64,000 nucleotides of DNA from Limnobacter litoralis (GTDB lineage: Bacteria > Pseudomonadota > Gammaproteobacteria > Burkholderiales > Burkholderiaceae_B), in assembly GCF_030160455.1 (NCBI RefSeq), contig NZ_BSOJ01000006.1, positions 62,001 through 126,000 of the forward strand. The letters run 5' to 3'. The position numbers were made by a program, and so were the translations under genes. The notes under the pieces were generated by a model, which searched no databases, was not told where the DNA came from, and worked only from the letters and a program-made list of their open reading frames with translations. Each line of letters opens with the position of its first letter. Position 1 is the first letter of the stretch. This document shows, in pieces, positions 62,315 through 64,000 of this stretch.

Positions 62315-62794
62315 ATGGCCGCATTCCGAATTGCAGTCCCGTTGTTGATGTTGTCCGTTTTCGCCGCTTCGCCTCTTCGTGCCGAAGAAATCGGCGCTGT
62401 GAACACCAACTTCAAACTGTTTGGTTCCGACAAAATCGTCGTGGAGGCCTTTGACGACCCACTGGTCGGCGGGGTGACTTGCTACGTCTCCAAAGCCAAA
62501 ACAGGTGGACTTTCAGGCGCCGTTGGCGTGGCTGAAGACACCTCCGACGCGTCCATTGCCTGTCGTCAAACAGGCCCACTGGTGTTCAAAAGCCCACTGC
62601 CCAAGAAGGAAGTGGTGTTCACCGAACGCCGTAGCCTTGTTTTCAAATCCCTGCAGGTGGTCCGGTTTGTGGACACTCAGCGCAACGCGCTGGTTTATCT
62701 CACCTATTCCGACAGGGTGGTCTCGGGCAGTCCGAAAAATGCGATCACCGCGGTGGCCCCGGCCAACGGTGAACGCATTCCGGTGAAGCCTTAG
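62315..62794 (+). CDS. creA: CreA family exported protein
   Basis: This 159-residue protein has a signal peptide ([20 protein letters not shown], cleavage after LRAEE) and the CreA pattern: [36 protein letters not shown], then [15 protein letters not shown] and [19 protein letters not shown]. Two Cys probably form a disulfide. Function is unknown. The ATG at 62315 follows AGGA at 7 bases; a GTG at 62297 overlapping the thioesterase stop is also possible. Confidence 0.92.
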   Translation: MAAFRIAVPLLMLSVFAASPLRAEEIGAVNTNFKLFGSDKIVVEAFDDPLVGGVTCYVSKAKTGGLSGAVGVAEDTSDASIACRQTGPLVFKSPLPKKEVVFTERRSLVFKSLQVVRFVDTQRNALVYLTYSDRVVSGSPKNAITAVAPANGERIPVKP

Positions 62795-62796
62795 GC

Positions 62797-64000
62797 TCAG
62801 TTGCCTGTCAGTTCCAGCGTTGGCTCAATTTTTGAAGCCTCGATCTGGGCTGGCGTAAAGGGCAGTGTCAGCCAGTTTTTGGCAGAATACGCCCGAGTGT
62901 AATCCGCGAAGTGCGGGTTGCCCGGGTCGGTGGATTCCGAATAGGTCAGCAGGGCATCCGCCTTGGGTTCACCATCTGCCCCCCAGGTTACGGCCTGAAT
63001 ATAACTGTTGCCGTAAACCACGTGATAGCCGGTTTTGTCGAGGAAGGTGGGCTCGTTTTTGACCACCGTAAACGCGCCAGCGGCACCCGAACCCCCAAAG
63101 ATCGGAATGTTCAAATCCTTCTGCACCCCCGAATGCTGGATGTTGCCCAGCGGCTCATCCATGGCAAAGCCTGAGGCCTGAACCGCATCAATGGCATCAG
63201 CGAACGCGGTCAAGGTCAGCGGATTGGCCACATTCAAACCGTTGGGCGTGTTGACTGGATCGTTGGACGCAAAGCCATTTACCCAGAAGTTAGTCGGCAA
63301 TGAAACCGGCAAGGGGCTTGCAACAGGCAGGTTGAGCGGCGGTAAAGCCACAGGCGACCGAACCGACTGCCCCCCGGCAGAAATGCCCGGGTTCTGAATC
63401 GCGCGGAGCCAGAACTCCTGCCACAAATGGGCGCCTTTGCTGTCCAGATTGGCCCGCCCATCCCACGCAGCCAGCGCAGCACAGGCCTGCGCGGTTTGAA
63501 CTGGCTTCAAGCCGGAAGTCAGCAACATCGGACTTTGGCAAATGGTATTGAGCACCGTTGTTTTTGCCAGCGTGGCCGAGTACAACTCGCTGCCCAACAC
63601 AATCTTTTCCAGGGTCTTCTGGTCCATCTTGCTACCGGGCAGGCCGTCCGTGCCGGCAAGCCTTCGCTGGGCCTGCAAAATACACAGCCGGGTGCGCAAG
63701 CTTCTTTGTGTGTTTTCATCACCAATAATCCGGCTGTAACCGGTCAGTGGTTGCGCTGGGTTGGTCAACCAATAACTGTCATTGCAGTTGTGAACAAAGT
63801 CGGTGCGCATCAGCGTTGGCAAGTGGCTGGCGCCAAAAATACCGGGGGCGGGTGCATCGGCATCCGTGTCCCATTCACAGCTTGACTTGCTGCCGTCCAG
63901 CACCGGCAAGCCTGGCGAAAGCTGACCGACCACGGTGTTGAAAGGCTCAGACTTGCATTGGGCCACTTTTTGATCCGTGACATTGGGCACCACCGTGACA
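62797..64000 (-). CDS. Penicillin acylase-family amidase, C-terminal part
   Basis: The minus strand is open from the edge of the window to a stop at 62797, about 400 residues. DFVHNCNDSYWLTNPAQPLTGYSRIIG and later IPIFGGSGAAGAFTVV match the beta-chain region of N-terminal nucleophile (Ntn) acylases such as acyl-homoserine-lactone or aculeacin acylases (PvdQ/QuiP group). The signal peptide, alpha chain and catalytic Ser lie outside. Substrate cannot be told; quorum-quenching acylases belong to the same family. Confidence 0.8.
   Translation of the reverse strand, partial: VTVVPNVTDQKVAQCKSEPFNTVVGQLSPGLPVLDGSKSSCEWDTDADAPAPGIFGASHLPTLMRTDFVHNCNDSYWLTNPAQPLTGYSRIIGDENTQRSLRTRLCILQAQRRLAGTDGLPGSKMDQKTLEKIVLGSELYSATLAKTTVLNTICQSPMLLTSGLKPVQTAQACAALAAWDGRANLDSKGAHLWQEFWLRAIQNPGISAGGQSVRSPVALPPLNLPVASPLPVSLPTNFWVNGFASNDPVNTPNGLNVANPLTLTAFADAIDAVQASGFAMDEPLGNIQHSGVQKDLNIPIFGGSGAAGAFTVVKNEPTFLDKTGYHVVYGNSYIQAVTWGADGEPKADALLTYSESTDPGNPHFADYTRAYSAKNWLTLPFTPAQIEASKIEPTLELTGN

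Overview
The window is a gene-dense, moderately GC-rich bacterial chromosome segment. Gene content and order fit a betaproteobacterium of the Burkholderiales: comF-trmL, rhodanese-grxC-secB-gpsA, gpmA-envC-ctpA-thiF, a full type II secretion (T2SS) cluster, rsmI/yraN, and a DksA without the full zinc-binding cysteine set. A Limnobacter-like genome is my best guess, but the genus cannot be fixed from the sequence alone.

Layout. 1-10.0 kb holds core genes: a partial BioC-like methyltransferase, comF-trmL, the minus-strand rhodanese-grxC-secB-gpsA group, and gpmA-envC-ctpA-thiF, followed by a HAD phosphatase, an M15 peptidase and a DUF3108 protein. 10.0-21.05 kb is the T2SS cluster, gspGHIJKLMNDEF on the plus strand with a short gspC divergent at its head. 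21.0-34.35 kb carries a complete leucine-degradation set on the minus strand (liuE, liuD, liuC, liuB, and isovaleryl-CoA dehydrogenase further out). It is interrupted by a small low-GC amidase/partner pair, a Baeyer-Villiger-type monooxygenase, a nitroreductase and aceK. 34.4-40.3 kb holds an MBL hydrolase, a COG0523 GTPase next to dksA, rsmI/yraN divergent from interlocked start codons, and a SIS-BON-TlpA group.

40.35-46.6 kb, read on the minus strand, contains a degraded type VI secretion (T6SS) locus. tssA is intact. Only the first ~82 codons of tssB remain, and they are joined directly to the last ~55% of clpV. A Tat-exported caspase-like protein, an HDOD protein and a lipoprotein follow. 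The join is what one internal deletion in a tssA-B-C-hcp-E-F-G-clpV operon would leave. 46.7-58.0 kb is a mixed region: glutathione reductase, thioredoxin-like protein, lone STAS protein, PF07399 antiporter, YkgJ protein, unknown proteins, an EcsC protein, a 638-residue membrane protein of unknown family, tRNA-Arg(CCG) and two alpha/beta hydrolases. 58.0-64.0 kb has an amino-acid ABC importer (two permeases and a binding protein, no ATPase beside them), a YdcF protein, a thioesterase, a CreA protein and the C-terminal part of a penicillin-acylase-family enzyme that runs off the edge.

Most noteworthy: (i) the tssB/clpV deletion junction at about 45,250-45,262; (ii) an orphan amidase without a signal peptide, translationally coupled to an exported small protein, resembling a T6SS effector-immunity pair; (iii) the unrecognised 638-residue protein with an inverted repeat just before its start; (iv) aceK placed 35 bp behind isovaleryl-CoA dehydrogenase. 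No CRISPR array, insertion sequence, integrase or rRNA gene was seen, and there is no gene-free stretch over 300 bases.
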